Positions 1 to 11,263 of a DNA stretch of 64,000 nt are shown here, one piece after another (the stretch's first letter is position 1; the number at the start of each line of letters is the position of its first letter). Source of the stretch: Guadua angustifolia (taxonomy: Eukaryota; Streptophyta; Magnoliopsida; Poales; Poaceae); assembly GCA_036346375.1 (NCBI GenBank), contig CM070515.1, positions 7,338,423 to 7,402,422 on the forward strand. Reading direction: 5' to 3'. Made by a program: the position numbers and the translations under genes. Below the pieces are notes generated by a model that saw only the letters and a program-made list of their open reading frames with translations, did not search any database and was not told the origin of the DNA.

Positions 1-239
1 AAAGAAGAGAAAAAGGAGAGGAAAAGAAAAGGAGAAAAAGCAGAAAGGAGAAGGAGGGATAAAGTTTGAGTTCCACTATTTTTTTTAGTTGGGCTGCTCC
101 GGCGACAATCTAGATTGCGGCCTCATCTTTGACGGACTGAAAAATATCTTCGTTGACATTGTATTTGCTCCCGAAAAGCTTTGTTGTTTCGCTCTCTCCA
201 TCATTGCTAACATATTAGGATAATCTGGGTTCTAACACC

Positions 240-1080
240 TTTACAAAATCTTGACTGACGGTTTGCTTGCTGTAGGCATCAATCATCAAAGGTGGCAGTT
301 CGTTTCCAATGGTTGGGCAGGAGCGATGGCAACCTTGCCCATGTAGCCACAGCTTCCCATAAGCATCGAACTTGTGGGTAGTCTATAAAGAGGTGATACA
401 CAATTTCGAGATTCCGGCAGCACATTGGGCAGAAGTATGGTTTGGCCACCCCCTGCGTTGTAGTCACTGTGCCTCCATAGCCGGTCGTGATGAGTAAGCT
501 ATAGAAAGACTTTGCATCGCAATAGAGCCCACGCTAACCAGACTGTGGTATGGAAGGATATGAAGGTGTTTGCTGTGAATTGCATACGTTATGATGATGA
601 GGCTGTGTAGATGTTGGTAGATGTTTGAGTCCATGTTATAGTGTCTTGAATCTATGGCCGCATGCACAAACTATATTTTAACCCATAATTCGACGTATTG
701 AAGTAACAGGTGGGCTGTTAGGCCGTGTCGAATATCTCGAATCTAGTTGTTATTTGTTAGGGTGTCTGCCATAGAACGTGACTTCCACCTGAAGTGTTTG
801 AAGAGGTCTAGGGCGTGCTGTGAAGACGCCATATCTTGGAGCCATCTGTCAGTTCAGAAAGTTACTGTTTGGCCATTTCCAATGGTAATACTGGTGACTA
901 CAGAGAAAAGCTGCTGGTCAGTCCGATCACATAGTGCAGACATTCCAATCCATGGCCTATCTGGGGCCATCCACTTGAGTCACAGCCAGTGAAGTCGGAG
1001 CGTTCTGGTGAATCTGTCTAAGTTAAGAATCCCTAAGCCTCCTATATTGTACGGGCAGCAAACTGTTGTCCCTATATTGT
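240..1080 (-). pseudogene. LINE (non-LTR retrotransposon) reverse-transcriptase C-terminal remnant
   Basis: On the minus strand, pieces of a LINE pol C-terminus can be read in broken frames. Near 960-1075 the translation contains GGLGILNLDRFTRTLRLHWL followed by a stop and then WMAPDRPWIGM, the usual conserved block after the RT domain of plant L1 elements. Near 280-440 a zf-RVT-like segment reads CPMCCRNLEIVYHLF, with the spaced Cys/His of the zinc-binding module and a downstream W. Several stops and frame changes separate the pieces, so this is a dead fragment. Family assignment rests on motif recognition only. The purine-rich first 60 bases look like low-complexity sequence. Confidence 0.7.
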
Positions 1081-2142
1081 GTGTCGGAAAATATTAAAAC
1101 ACATGGAATTTCAATGGGGGAATTCAAATTAGGGAATTTCAAAAATGGCAGCAGGAGGGGCGGTCATGCGGCTCCGGTGTGCATGGACTGACGGCCCTAG
1201 CGGCACGCTTTGGTGGGAAACAGCTCAGCAATGCGCGTCATCGAGAAGGCAGCACATACGGAGGCGCGAGCTCGACGAGCTAAGGAAGAGACGTGTGGGC
1301 TCCTGTGGCCGCGACACACTCCTTGCACGAGCTCCCAGCAACGGTGCACGGGCTTCGACGGGCTCTCAGACAGTGGTGCTTGGTGGGCACAGGAGTGTGG
1401 ATGGCGAACGACGCCATGGCTGGGGAAGGTAGGAGCGGAAAAATGCAAAATCCCCAAAATCTCATGTAGGGAATGAAAAAATCAAGTTCAAACACTCACC
1501 AATGGTGTCGTACCTTGGCTTGATCTCTTTCCTGAACGAACGAATGAAAGGATTCTGAGCAAAATCGACCTCTTGCGACAGAGATTCACCTTGAATCGTC
1601 CATCTGTCCCTCTCGACGCAGCAAAGAACACATTTAGGTAAGAGATACTTCCCGGTAAGAGGGAAATGAAATGAGAGTGAAAAAGGACGTCAACTTGAGA
1701 GTGAAAGATACTTCCCCATTCTCTGCGCTGTGCTGCCCCTCACGTGGTCACGCCAGATCCTCACGTAGTCCCCATTCTTTGCGCCGAGCTCCCCCTCGCA
1801 CAGTCGTGCCAGATCCTTTCGCTGTCCTTGCCCTCGCTAGATTCGTGCCAAGCTCATCCTCGTCAGATCTATGCTGTCCTCACCGTCCGCGCTGAGCATG
1901 GTCGAGATCTCGTCATTTTCCGTCGAGATTTCGGTATTTCCAACTTAAATCTCGGAAATCTCGTTTGAAAAAAGATCAGATTTGAATTTTGCTTTTTGAA
2001 TTTTGTTTAGATTTTGGTCAAAATTTTAGAATCTCATCCGAAATTTTGAAATCCGGAGGGTGATGAGATATGAACCGAAAATGGGATTTGAAACCCTGGC
2101 ACTATACAAGTCAAAGCATCATTAGTTGCTGCAACTAATTTA
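1081..2142. other. No gene recognised; GC-rich then AT-rich repeat-like sequence
   Basis: Overlapping open frames between about 1145 and 1500 lie in a GC-rich patch on both strands, and none shows a known domain. 1900-2100 is rich in short 'ATCTCG' and 'AAATTT' words, like decayed grass transposon sequence. No reliable gene is seen. Confidence 0.5.
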
Positions 2143-2147
2143 CACTC

Positions 2148-3840
2148 TGAAAGGATCGAATTGGCCTAAGGGGGGTGAATAAGCAACTTTTAAAAATTTT
2201 AAGTGTAAGTATCAGAATTTAGCACTAGTTAAAATCAACATAAGAGCTTAACTACTGAAGATCCAAAAACTCAACAAGAAAGCATAGATATCTCAAAACC
2301 AGCAAGAACTAGCACAATAAAGATCAACAACAGGAAATAAATGGAGAGATACAAGGAATTTTTTCCGTAGTTCAGAGCCAAACTCCTACTCCACGTTAGA
2401 GCACTTCTGACGAAGTATTGCTCTTTCAAAACTAGCCGCGGTAGCCTTAAACTCCACTAGGGTGACTCTTTCACCACTCGAGTGAGGTGAGTCCCAACCT
2501 TTCACAAACAATGGTGAGTTTCCATAATCTCTTTCGGACAGGTCACACCAACACCTCCTCCAAACCGTCTAAGAACGCTCAGTTCCAAAAGTAATAGACT
2601 ATCCACAAGCTTTGTCTCTTGGTTAACTAGCACAGCACTAACTAGACTAAACTTGGAGTAAGAACACTTAGAAAGTGTAGAATTTGAGTTTAACGGTGAA
2701 GCACGGTCTCCTTGATAGATTGAGAGCTCTAAGGTGCTAAAAGATCAAAGAGATGAATAATCTTGCAAAGGAATACTTTGGCAATGCTTATATAGCCATT
2801 TGAACAGTAGCTAGCCATTACACCTATCGCAATAACTGTTGGACGTGTCAGATTGTCAAAAACAGGCTAAACACATTTAATATGGACTTAGCTTGATTAA
2901 GCTTAAAAATCTGTTCTTTGTACTCCGGACCAATATTATAGAAATGAACATTTGCGACGGACTAAGCCAGCTTGGTCCGTCGTACATAGGTTTTGAGAGA
3001 AATTAAGTCCGACGAAAAGATGTGTATTTGAATATATGTGTCGGACCGAAAATGTTTGGTCCGCCGTAGAAGGAATTTCAAGGAGTTTGCACCGGCGGAC
3101 TTTTGGAAAACAAGAGATAAGAGACCGAGAGGAATACATCTGCGCTGGACTTAGATAAAAGATGGTCCGGCATAAATGGCGTATGCTCGGTTTGACTCTT
3201 GTATAGAAAGCTTTCAACGACGCAATTAGATGGGCATGGTCCGGCGAAGACATAGCTTGCACCGGACTAAATTTCTGAGTATGCCAGGTTAGTTCGTCGT
3301 GAATGAAATGTGTTCGGTTTGATGTTTGTCCTAGTAGTTTTCAGCGCTGGACTGAAAAGGAATGGTCCGGTGTAGACTTTAGTTTGCGCTGGACAGATTT
3401 TCAGAAGAAACAAGAATGGTCCAGCGAGAACAGGAATTTGACTGAGATTGCGCCGGACTTAAGAAAAGAGCAATGTTTTTGAGTCCGGCGAAACACATAC
3501 TATCTGTTTGGGTAAAAAATTAATTTTAGTGAGGGAAATATTTTTGGTATGACCTTGACTCCAAGCAGTCTAGCTAATCTTAGCTCATGAACCAAGATTT
3601 GAACTTATGCATAATCCCACTTTATAGTACGGTCAATCTAAAACTACCTTAGTTATTTGGCTTGAATCATTCCCCAAGCTAAAATTAGTAACAAGAGTTC
3701 TTAATCTTGACCTTTTTATTTGATGCTTTTTTAAATACCCAAACAAGAATCCTTATCACCAAGTGGTTATTGACTTAATCATCAACACCAAAACTAAATA
3801 ATCATATATAATTAAAAATTAGGGGGCCTAAATGCTATCA
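2148..3840. mobile_element. Solo LTR of a SIRE-type Copia retrotransposon
   Basis: The segment starts TGAAAGGATCG, ends ...GCTATCA, and is flanked by a perfect 5-bp target-site duplication CACTC (2143-2147 and 3841-3845). The near-start phrase 'GGCCTAAGGGGGGTGAATAAG' minus one base is the same kind of start as in the full Copia element at 27458. The second half (about 2925-3500) holds many inverted GGAC/GTCC pairs, such as GACGGAC paired with GTCCGTC at about 2955-2990. There is no internal region, so it is most simply a solo LTR left after recombination between two LTRs. About 1.69 kb. Confidence 0.85.
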
Positions 3841-3845
3841 CACTC

Positions 3846-4274
3846 CAAAGCTGAGGAAACCATTAGCTACGATCAGAGGCATGACGACCATGCGTGAAGT
3901 ATACCACTCCGATACGTACGTAAGAACTTGGTATAAAACGCACGGATATATACAAACGCACGGAACAGCTTCAGCTCCATAAAAATCTGTGGAGTTGGTG
4001 GAACAGGGTATTTCTAGCTCTAGAAAATTATGGAGCTGGAACTGTTGGTACATTAAGAGTGTTTATGTGGATCATCTTACTTACATTTTAGACTAAAAAT
4101 ATAAACTTAATTCACTTTATTTTAGTCTACAAGTTTCAGATCTAAGCTGAAGCTGAGATCTAAATCTCTCCCAAACAGGGCCTAAAGTAGCACTCAAGAA
4201 TTCATTGTGTCTGCAGAAAAAAATTCGTGCAGTAAGTTTGTTTCTCTCTCTCTCTCAAGTGGACACAACCACAG
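3846..4274. other. No gene seen; partial MITE-like end
   Basis: AT-rich intergenic sequence. The stretch around 4140-4190 ends CCCAAACAGGGCC, which looks like one terminus of a 'GGCCCTGTTTGGG' MITE, but I could not find a convincing partner end. Confidence 0.35.
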
Positions 4275-4277
4275 TAA

Positions 4278-4499
4278 GGGTCTGTTTGTTTTAGCTTCTG
4301 ATTCTGGATTCTGGTCCTAAAAGCAAAATCAGAAACAAACAGCCTGATTCTAGAATCTGATTCTCACAATCCAGCCTACCCATATACACTAGAATCTACA
4401 ATCCACTTCATATGTGCTTTTGAATTCCAGAATCAGCTTCTCTATAACCACAATCCAGAATCAGTTTTTAGAGAATCCAAAGCTGAAACAAACAGGCCC
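4278..4499. mobile_element. PIF/Harbinger-type (Tourist-like) MITE, copy 1
   Basis: 222-bp element with terminal inverted repeats: the left end is GGGTCTGTTTGTTTTAGC, and the right end, read in reverse, is GGGCCTGTTTGTTTCAGC. It is flanked by the 3-bp duplication TAA at 4275-4277 and 4500-4502. Related copies lie at 24866-25087 and 25100-25302. Confidence 0.85.
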
Positions 4500-4502
4500 T
4501 AA

Positions 4503-5057
4503 GAACTTGCACGTCATTGAAAGAACAACAATAGACTGGTACGCTAGCTAGACTGGTCTCGGCTACGCACAAAAGCATGCTGTACTCAGCTTGGCTGTTC
4601 ACGTAACATCTCAAAAAAAAATTAAAAATAGAAAAAAATAAAAATTTAAAAAATTGAAAATGAAATTGAATAAAGATTTCAAATGCAACCAAGATTTTCA
4701 TTCTAAACATTATTTTTTTCCTTATTACTTCTTGTATTCCAACCTAAAAGAGAAGAGCGAGATATTACATTAAAGTTTTTCGTCTAAAATAAACAAACTT
4801 TGAAAACGAGTACGAAATGTAAATCGTATCCTAAAATTCTATCTTTTCAGAATTTTCTTGAATTTTGGTTTTTAAGAAAATATTTTACATAGATTGTTTT
4901 CTTCTAATCTGGAAAAATTCACGTAAACCCAAAATCATTCCCTGATCATCTTCAGAAATTTTCAAGGACAAGTGAACTCATTCCCTGGTCCTCTCCACTC
5001 TGTTCCTTGCTGCAAGTGATCAAAGCCTGAATTGAAGTAGTCAGCCGCGGTGCCCAT
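4503..5057. other. No gene seen; AT-rich intergenic
   Basis: A/T homopolymer-rich sequence with no open frame that resembles a protein family. Confidence 0.4.
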
Positions 5058-5163
5058 TTAGGGTGCGTTTGGTTGGAGGACGAGGTTGGATGGGATATGG
5101 CCAGCCAGGTCTGGATGGAATGGAGTCATCCAGGTAGATGTTTGGTTGGGTGGATATGGATGA

Positions 5164-5285
5164 GCCAATTTTTTGTTTAGTTGGATGTATGAGGCTGGAT
5201 GGGATGAGCCAGTTTTTTGTTTGGTTGGATGGATGGGATGAGCCAGTTTTTTGTTTAGTTGGATGGATGAGAATAGATGGGATGA
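5164..5285. repeat. Short degenerate tandem repeat inside the Harbinger-like element
   Basis: Three to four imperfect units of about 34 bp containing 'GATGAGCCAGTTTTTTG' and 'TTGGTTGGATGGATG'. Probably a subterminal repeat of the transposon. Confidence 0.6.
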
Positions 5286-6974
5286 GTTGCTACTTACTGA
5301 GAAAGAAAGCAAAAAAGATGGTAAAAAATATATATATGCCAACAACCAATTCTTGACTCGTCAGGGCCCGCACCGGCGGAGATGAACTTTGGAGCTGTTT
5401 GGTACTTTGGTGTCGGCAAAGTTAGATTATCTCGAATTGGCTTCTCAACTTCAATGAGATTTGATGACAAAATGAACTAATGATGCTAAAGGAAAACAGA
5501 TGCAAGATTGAACCCAACAAAAATTTGGCAACAGCTTGCTTCAAAGTTCAAACAAAATACACCCAATAAAAAATGCAACAACAGAAATGGCCTTATCTTA
5601 GCATGCTGCAATTTTTTTTTCTGGAATACAAGACCATGTAGTATAAATCCATTACAGCAGGATTGCAACCTTCAAACCAAGACTTAGGAAACGAAGCATT
5701 TCAATTCAGGCATGGCGTTTTAACTCAACAGCGGGTGACATCAATACATCCTCAATATACCATTTCCCATGTCAGAGCAGGAAGACAAAATTACAGCAAG
5801 TTTAATCGGGACAGACACACCATGCTGACAACATTCTCAGCGAGTATCCATACACTTTCCAGGGGAAAAAAAACCCTCTTCCACACACAAAAAAAATTCC
5901 GGCCAAATAGACAAATCATCCACAAAGTTCATGTTTTTCCTACTGTATGCTTTGACAACCATCCCCTCCCATGACCAACCTACACATACCATTAACGCAA
6001 AAGGATGAAACCAAAACAACTTGAAAAGACTCATCCTTTGACAAAATCCATTGGACACAACACAAATGCCTTCCAACAATGCTATTGGCTCCTGGAAAAT
6101 TCAGACAACATGGGTTAGAGAACCCAAAATAAACTAAGTTTGCTCCTTATACCAAATTTCCTTCTACACAAAACACAAAATGGGTATCAAACAGTAGGCA
6201 CGAAAAGATTATTAGGCAAAATGTTTTTCTCTTCTTTCTTTTTCTCATGACAAGTGCATTTCTTGTTTTTCTTTTCTTTCTTTTTCTCCTCTTTACCGCC
6301 ATCCTTGTAAACTGAGAAAGGGACATCAATCAATGAAGATCATCCAATAAACAAAGTTAGCAACCACGGGACTAGATCAAAACTATAAAATTTGAGATCA
6401 CTACTACTCGGAATTTACGGATTTCTACTTCTTTAAGACAATTCAATAAGATGTCCCATGTTCTCCAGTTCGACTGCTGATCACATGCACAACCAGGTAG
6501 GCGCGTAGTAGTTGTGCGCCTAGTATACTCCTGAAATGATGAGTATACGTTAGACTAACTGAGAATACGAATGGTAATGGAAACATAGAAGAAAACCAAA
6601 CCTGAAATGGTCATAGCATTCAATATGAAAAACTGCGTTGCTAATTCTCTAGAAAATTTGAGTGTAAACTCTGAAGTTCGACATATGAATACTCTCTAAG
6701 CTGTAAAAAGATATATGTTCCAGTTTTCTCCACTCTTGAATTAAGTCATTAACAAGGATATAAACAAAACGTTCGTAGAGTATCACCTTAACCAAAGCCA
6801 ATACCAACTATTTGCCCAAATCATCACTATAGGAGTCACCTATCAACCTTGCTGCATGCAAATCCGAAGTAGGATTCACCACCGCTCCGCATCAAAGCTC
6901 TCATCTTCCCTTGCGATAAACAAGCAGGGAGGAAGTATTTCAACAGCGGGGTTTCAGAGAACTGACCTCTTATG

Positions 6975-7320
6975 CCCCCAGATAGCGGCGATGCACTCGT
7001 CAACGGAGACATAGCTGCCGGCGAAGGTCCCCAAGAACAAGCCGTACCTCACCGTCTCCTTCAACGCCAGCACCGTCGTCTCCTCGTTCGTCATTGCTCC
7101 CACCTTCCTGCACGCACCACGTCACAAGAATTACAAGTTGCAACACCAAGCAGCCAACTTCTGCGGGGGATGGAGAGCGAAGCGGACCTCGATCTTGGGG
7201 AGCGGCGGCTACGGAGGCGGATGAGGACGGAGAAGAGAGAGAGGCCGCCCTTCAGCCCGGAGCCAATGACGAAGCCCTTCACTGCCGCCTCCACGCACGG
7301 GGCTGCGGGAGTGGGATGGC
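6975..7320 (-). pseudogene. Captured two-exon fragment of a TMEM135-like (Tim17/Pmp24-type) membrane protein gene
   Basis: Minus-strand exon A (about 7320 down to 7190) reads CVEAAVKGFVIGSGLKGGLS..LFSVLIRLRSRRSPRSR and ends at a GT donor. Exon B (about 7110 down to 6975) follows a CAG acceptor and reads KVGAMTNEETTVLALKETV, then RYGLFLGTFAGSYVSVDECI..AAIWGHKR, and ends at another GT. The Gly-rich 'GLFLGTFAGSYVSVDE' segment is typical of plant TMEM135-like proteins, a peroxisome/mitochondrion-associated membrane family. Only about 85 codons are present out of a family length of several hundred, and they lie wholly inside the Harbinger-like element, so this is a transduplicated piece and not the native gene. 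Whether it is transcribed cannot be told. Confidence 0.7.
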
Positions 7321-7490
7321 TTCGTCCGGGGAAAATGATCGGATCGATCGATCCAGGATCTTTAGCGAATATACTGGTTTCCTGGATGACCTCATCCACC
7401 CCATTCATCCAACCAAACGCCTGGATGAGTGCAAAAATAGGGACCGCCATATCCCATCCAGGCCTGGACCTTGAACCAAACGCACCCTTA

Positions 7491-8518
7491 CTGGCCATCC
7501 CGTCGCCTGTCAGCCACAACCCCATGTTCCGCCTCTTCAAGCAAATCGACCTCACCCTCTCTGTGCTATTGGCATTCACTGCCATGGCAAGTATGGGCAG
7601 CGTAAAATCGCCGATCCGGCCGTACTTATCCCTGTGCAGCGCCGAACACCGCCGCAATTCTGGCTTCAATTGCCGCCCCCTTCAAATACTGTAGACACTA
7701 ACCTTGCTCAGCTATGAAACCGGCTTCAACCCAGCTATCATAGCCCCCCATATCCATCTCGCCTCTTCCCAGCCCAAGATATAGCCTTGAGCCAGCGTTT
7801 TCCCCGCCATTACCAGTGACTCGCCGAAGGGAGTGGAAATCAAGATTGAGCTGACTCGGTGAGAAACTTTCCAGTTGATTAAGCGCAAAGCATCACTGAG
7901 CCTAGCCCACACTTCGTTTTCAGCTCTTCTTATCGCACCGCTGCCGCACCAGAACCTTTCTTCCCCGAGTTCGGCCACCGGTGGCAGAACCCTCTGGTCA
8001 TTCTCCGACCAAGGTGAGTGGCAAAATGGAATCCTTTCTGCCCCTTGAAGCTAATCCCTAAGTTTATTCGAAGAATAATGGCCTTCTTCTATACCACCAG
8101 CTAGCATCTCTTTCCGCCGCCGCACACCTCAGTCATTGGGCTGGTTCCCGTGAACTCTGAGCGCCACCGAGCCATCCCTAGATCCGTTTTCACCCCTAAG
8201 TCCTGTGTATCTCATATGCTCTTATTATCTCTCCTACTTCTAATTATGATTTGGTGGCAACGGTCCGTTCTCCACAAGCCCCTCCCCCTGCGCCGCACAC
8301 CCCACGAAAAAAACTTCAAAACTCAATCTTAGAGACCACATCAAATCAAATCGCGCCTTCCATTTTTGCATGGAGGGAGCATCATCCAGTCATCACGCTT
8401 TCCCAGAAAATGCGAGTAATTAAACTACATCTAATTTTGGGAAGTACAAATCCATTGCGTGATTGATTTGTGCCGTGTAATAATTACCATAGATTGCATC
8501 AAGCCTAGCCCGTATGTG
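7491..8518. other. No gene recognised upstream of the CLE-like gene
   Basis: Several open frames overlap on both strands at 7500-8000, but none has a recognisable domain. The stretch around 8225-8310 is one of three diverged copies of a 'CTACTTCTAATTATGA' repeat (others near 10075 and 10490). Confidence 0.4.
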
Positions 8519-8520
8519 TA

Positions 8521-8527
8521 TATATAA
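8521..8527 (+). promoter_or_regulatory. TATA box of the CLE-like gene
   Basis: TATATAA, 63 bases upstream of the ATG at 8590. This leaves room for a short leader, as is common for small grass secreted-peptide genes. Confidence 0.6.
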
Positions 8528-8589
8528 CCCTCTGCACATATGTAGCGTTGAAACACAGTCACAACGTCAAGCTAAGGTAGCTACAATCA

Positions 8590-8928
8590 ATGCCCGGACA
8601 CACGACCGCCGTTGCGGCGGCGCTGCTTCTGCTCCTCGTGGTGATGCTCCCCTCCACGACGTTGGCGCGACAGTTGGCTATCAACCAGCTGTCCTTCTTC
8701 GACCCACCCATTGTCTGGCCCCCACCACCTACGTTAGAACGTTCTACTGGGGGCGATACTGTCCACCCTACCCTATGGTCACCACCGGACTTCGAAGTTC
8801 GTTCTGAAAACCCTTACGACAGGGTGTCGCCGCCGCCGTCTGCTGTCACAAAATTTCCAGTGTTGAGGATGGTCCCGATCGGGCCCGACCCTGACCCCAA
8901 CATCCCACCGCTGTCACCACCATCATAG
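8590..8928 (+). CDS. Small secreted protein with a C-terminal CLE-like peptide
   Basis: Single-exon, 112 residues. Residues 1-26 form a classical signal peptide (MPGHTTAVAAALLLLLVVML.., Ala-rich end), so the product should enter the secretory pathway. The middle is Pro-rich and variable. Residues 93-104, RMVPIGPDPDPN (8866-8901), align with the CLE dodecapeptide consensus R-x-V-P-T-G-P-N/D-P-x-H-N: Arg1, Val3, Pro4, Gly6, Pro7, Asp8, Pro9 and Asn12 agree, while Thr5 is Ile and His11 is Pro. An 8-residue tail (IPPLSPPS) follows. Known CLE preproteins have this signal peptide, variable region and C-terminal motif layout and this size, and act as extracellular ligands of LRR receptor kinases. 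Inference: a divergent CLE gene. Alternative: an unrelated Pro-rich secreted protein. A TATA box at 8521 and an intact frame support a real gene. Confidence 0.65.
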   Translation: MPGHTTAVAAALLLLLVVMLPSTTLARQLAINQLSFFDPPIVWPPPPTLERSTGGDTVHPTLWSPPDFEVRSENPYDRVSPPPSAVTKFPVLRMVPIGPDPDPNIPPLSPPS

Positions 8929-10488
8929 AATGGCATGGATGCACGTCAGTAGTATATAGGAATAATTTTGCATATTCCTTTTATTTTTTTGTTTCCTAAA
9001 GAAGGAATGTGGATTAAAGATTTTCAAAGAAAAAAATATGTGGATTAAGGAAGTGGAATGATCTTGGCGTAATATTTTTTCACCGATTAGCGTAGTGGAC
9101 ATGGCGGCTTCTTCTACTTTATTAAATAGAAGATACGATATATATAATTTTTTTTGTTAATCACAGTCCTTGATTAATTGGTGCAGTTTGGAAATTCTAC
9201 CAAATTATGTGAGGCAAATTGCTATATTGGCTGTCAAATTGAAATACATACAAGTAAAAAAACCTTGTAGTATATGGATGTTAACACACAACATGATCAC
9301 AATACATACAAGTAAAAAAAACTGGAGATGTGCTTCTATTCTATGCATTTTTTTAAGCTACACAAATATTAAAGTATGAACGTTAAACAATGATTACTTA
9401 TTCTATTCGTTTGGTTCAAGATTTATATAATTTGTATTGAGAGAAGATGTATAGAAGTACCTCTCAAATTTATATGAGCTGACATAGGCGAGCTATTAAT
9501 TCAAAAAAATATTGACAAAGTCCTTTCCAAATTTCATCGCAATGGTGTACATACATATGCTTCCACCTTTTTCGCACAAAGCATATATGTGTTAGCACAC
9601 ATACGTAACTTTACCTTGCCATGCCATGGCCACGGCTGTTTTTTTCTTTTTTTCTTTAGCTACCATCCTATATACCCCTCCCATTTAACCTCGGGCCTAT
9701 TTAGAATATAGAAATTTTCCTTTTTCTTAAGAGAATTAAATTATTTTATGTAAAATTTATAGGTTCCAAATAAGGTCTAATACTTTGCTAGCACATTGAT
9801 TTGTGCTCCGCATGAACCGAATGAGATCTTTTTATAAAGAATGCCAAGTTCCAAAGGCGATGCTTCAGTCAACAGTCCGAGATCAATGTTTATGTGTGGA
9901 GTAGCTTGCATTTTTCAACTATTAGATAAATCTAGAATCCGACACATACGTCTTGAAGCTGACCCAAAGGCCAAAAAAATGACTTCGAATTAAGGCAACA
10001 TATGTAATAACAAACCCACTTTTCTATCACACGGTTGGACCATTCAAAAGCCAAAAGTATGTATATGTATATATATCTGTACTACTTCTAATTACGAGTT
10101 AGTGGCGGTGGTCCATTCTCCCACTCCCCACTAGGTATACCCACGAAACCATCATTGTCCCGATCTTCTATATATTGGCAAATAAAGAAAGTTTTAATTT
10201 GGTTGGATATGCATGCATGCGTGATCTGCGGCGTATTAGACTCTTATCTCAATCAGCTGATTCTATTTCCAAATACTGTACGGTCGATTCTTTTTTCATA
10301 TACTGCACGCATACAGCTTCTGAGTTATCATGTGCCTTTGAGTTGCTATACTCATCCTTTTCATTAAATATTTACTTGCATGCGTAGATAAGATCATCTT
10401 TTCTTTTTATTTGATCACGTATGGACTTGATTCCGGTCGATCGGCAGCATGCGCATGGCTATGCATAACGCGACTAGATAAATTTGTT
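8929..10488. other. No gene seen; AT-rich intergenic with small repeats
   Basis: 3' flank of the CLE-like gene. 'ATACATACAAGTAAAAAAA' occurs twice (about 9244 and 9303). Near 10066-10150 lies a second copy of the 'CTACTTCTAATTACGAGTT' repeat. The open frames at 10155-10390 look random. Confidence 0.4.
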
Positions 10489-10570
10489 ATCTCTATATCT
10501 ACTAATTATAATTAGGAGTTGGTGGTAGTACGTCAGTTCTCCACCCTCACCCCGACACGTATGCGCACCC
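10489..10570 (+). repeat. Possible Helitron 5'-end-like repeat (third of three copies)
   Basis: TCTCTATATCTACTAATTAT followed by AATTAGGAGTTGGTGG. Related sequence occurs at about 8225-8310 and 10072-10150. The TC start after an A and the CTAC-rich first bases recall grass Helitron 5' termini, and a captured gene fragment follows at 10939. No matching 3' terminus was located, so this is tentative. Confidence 0.3.
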
Positions 10571-10938
10571 GTGTGGCTGAGTGGGAAGCGGGCAGTAGCC
10601 ACCCCGTTAGATTGAATTGGATCATCCCATCACGGGAAGTAAATGAATACACATGACTTATTTATTGCTTTCCTTTCTCCCATTGATCTGTTATTCGAAT
10701 TGGCGGCAATTGCTCCCGGTGCTTTTCGGATTGGATTGATTGATTCCCTTTCGAAGGAAGCAGAGCTCTGATTCAAAGAGTTGGGTCTCTTCTCGCCTCT
10801 TTCCCTTTTATTGCCTTCCTTATTTGACGATTTCTTATTTCGGATTCCATAGATATCTCCTCGGTTGCTGAATCTATATAATCTCACCGCTTCTTGCCTC
10901 TCCTGCAGATGTGTTGAGCTTATCCGTTGAGCGGAGGT

Positions 10939-11187
10939 ATGGACGACCTTTCTAATCTCGTCGATGTAGCGCAGGGGCAGGTCGCCGATGGTGGGCGGTA
11001 AGATAGGCTGGCGGCACTACTAGAGCTCATCGTGATGGATGATGTCAATAGGTTGAGGGAGGCGCTCACGGGGGGAGGCGAGGAGGCGGTGGGGCTGGTT
11101 GATGGGGTGGGGCTATGGTATGATTAGAGCAAGGCGTACGAGCCACGCACGCCGCTGATGGTGGCAGCCACATATGGATGGCGTCTA
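10939..11187 (+). pseudogene. Fragment of a CCCH zinc-finger protein gene with ankyrin repeats
   Basis: From ATG 10939 the frame reads MDDLSNLVDVAQGQVADGGR, stop, DRLAALLELIVMDDVNRLREALT.., then VGLWYD, stop, SKAYEPRTPLMVAATYG. The segment 'LLEL..DD...FREAL' followed by 'GLWY...K..EPRTPLMVAATYG' is the start of the ankyrin-repeat region in plant TZF-type CCCH proteins (stress and ABA-related RNA-binding factors). The frame has two in-frame stops and ends abruptly after the first ankyrin helix, just before an LTR retrotransposon, with no zinc fingers in the window. It is a truncated dead copy, probably moved here by a transposon. Confidence 0.7.
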
Positions 11188-11263
11188 TCTCTTTAATGCC
11201 TTTGTGCCTATAGGGCAGTAGGTGATGCCTCTTTCGGTTGATTGATCAATCTAGAATTATGGC

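Larger units (their letters stand above)
5061..7487. mobile_element. Harbinger-like non-autonomous element with captured gene exons (Pack-type)
   Basis: 2,427-bp element bounded by inverted termini: left GGGTGCGTTTGGTTGGAG, and right, read in reverse, GGGTGCGTTTGGTTCAAG. A 3-bp TTA duplication flanks it (5058-5060 and 7488-7490), the size expected for PIF/Harbinger. The inner TIR regions also match: GGATGGGATATGG near 5090 and its complement near 7450. Just inside the left end, 5160-5285 contains a short degenerate tandem repeat of 'GGATGGGATGAGCCAG'. No transposase is visible. The interior contains two exons of a TMEM135-like gene on the minus strand (separate entry) and a Lys/Glu-rich stretch at about 6170-6315 that may be a further captured exon. 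Confidence 0.8.

Noticed and set aside
7712..7978. 88-codon minus-strand open frame
   Set aside because: No recognisable domain, no plausible promoter or splice context, and opposite frames are also open.
10600..10900. Possible organellar (mitochondrial) insert
   Set aside because: The sequence style suggested it, but I see no recognisable organellar gene or tRNA; a database search would be needed.
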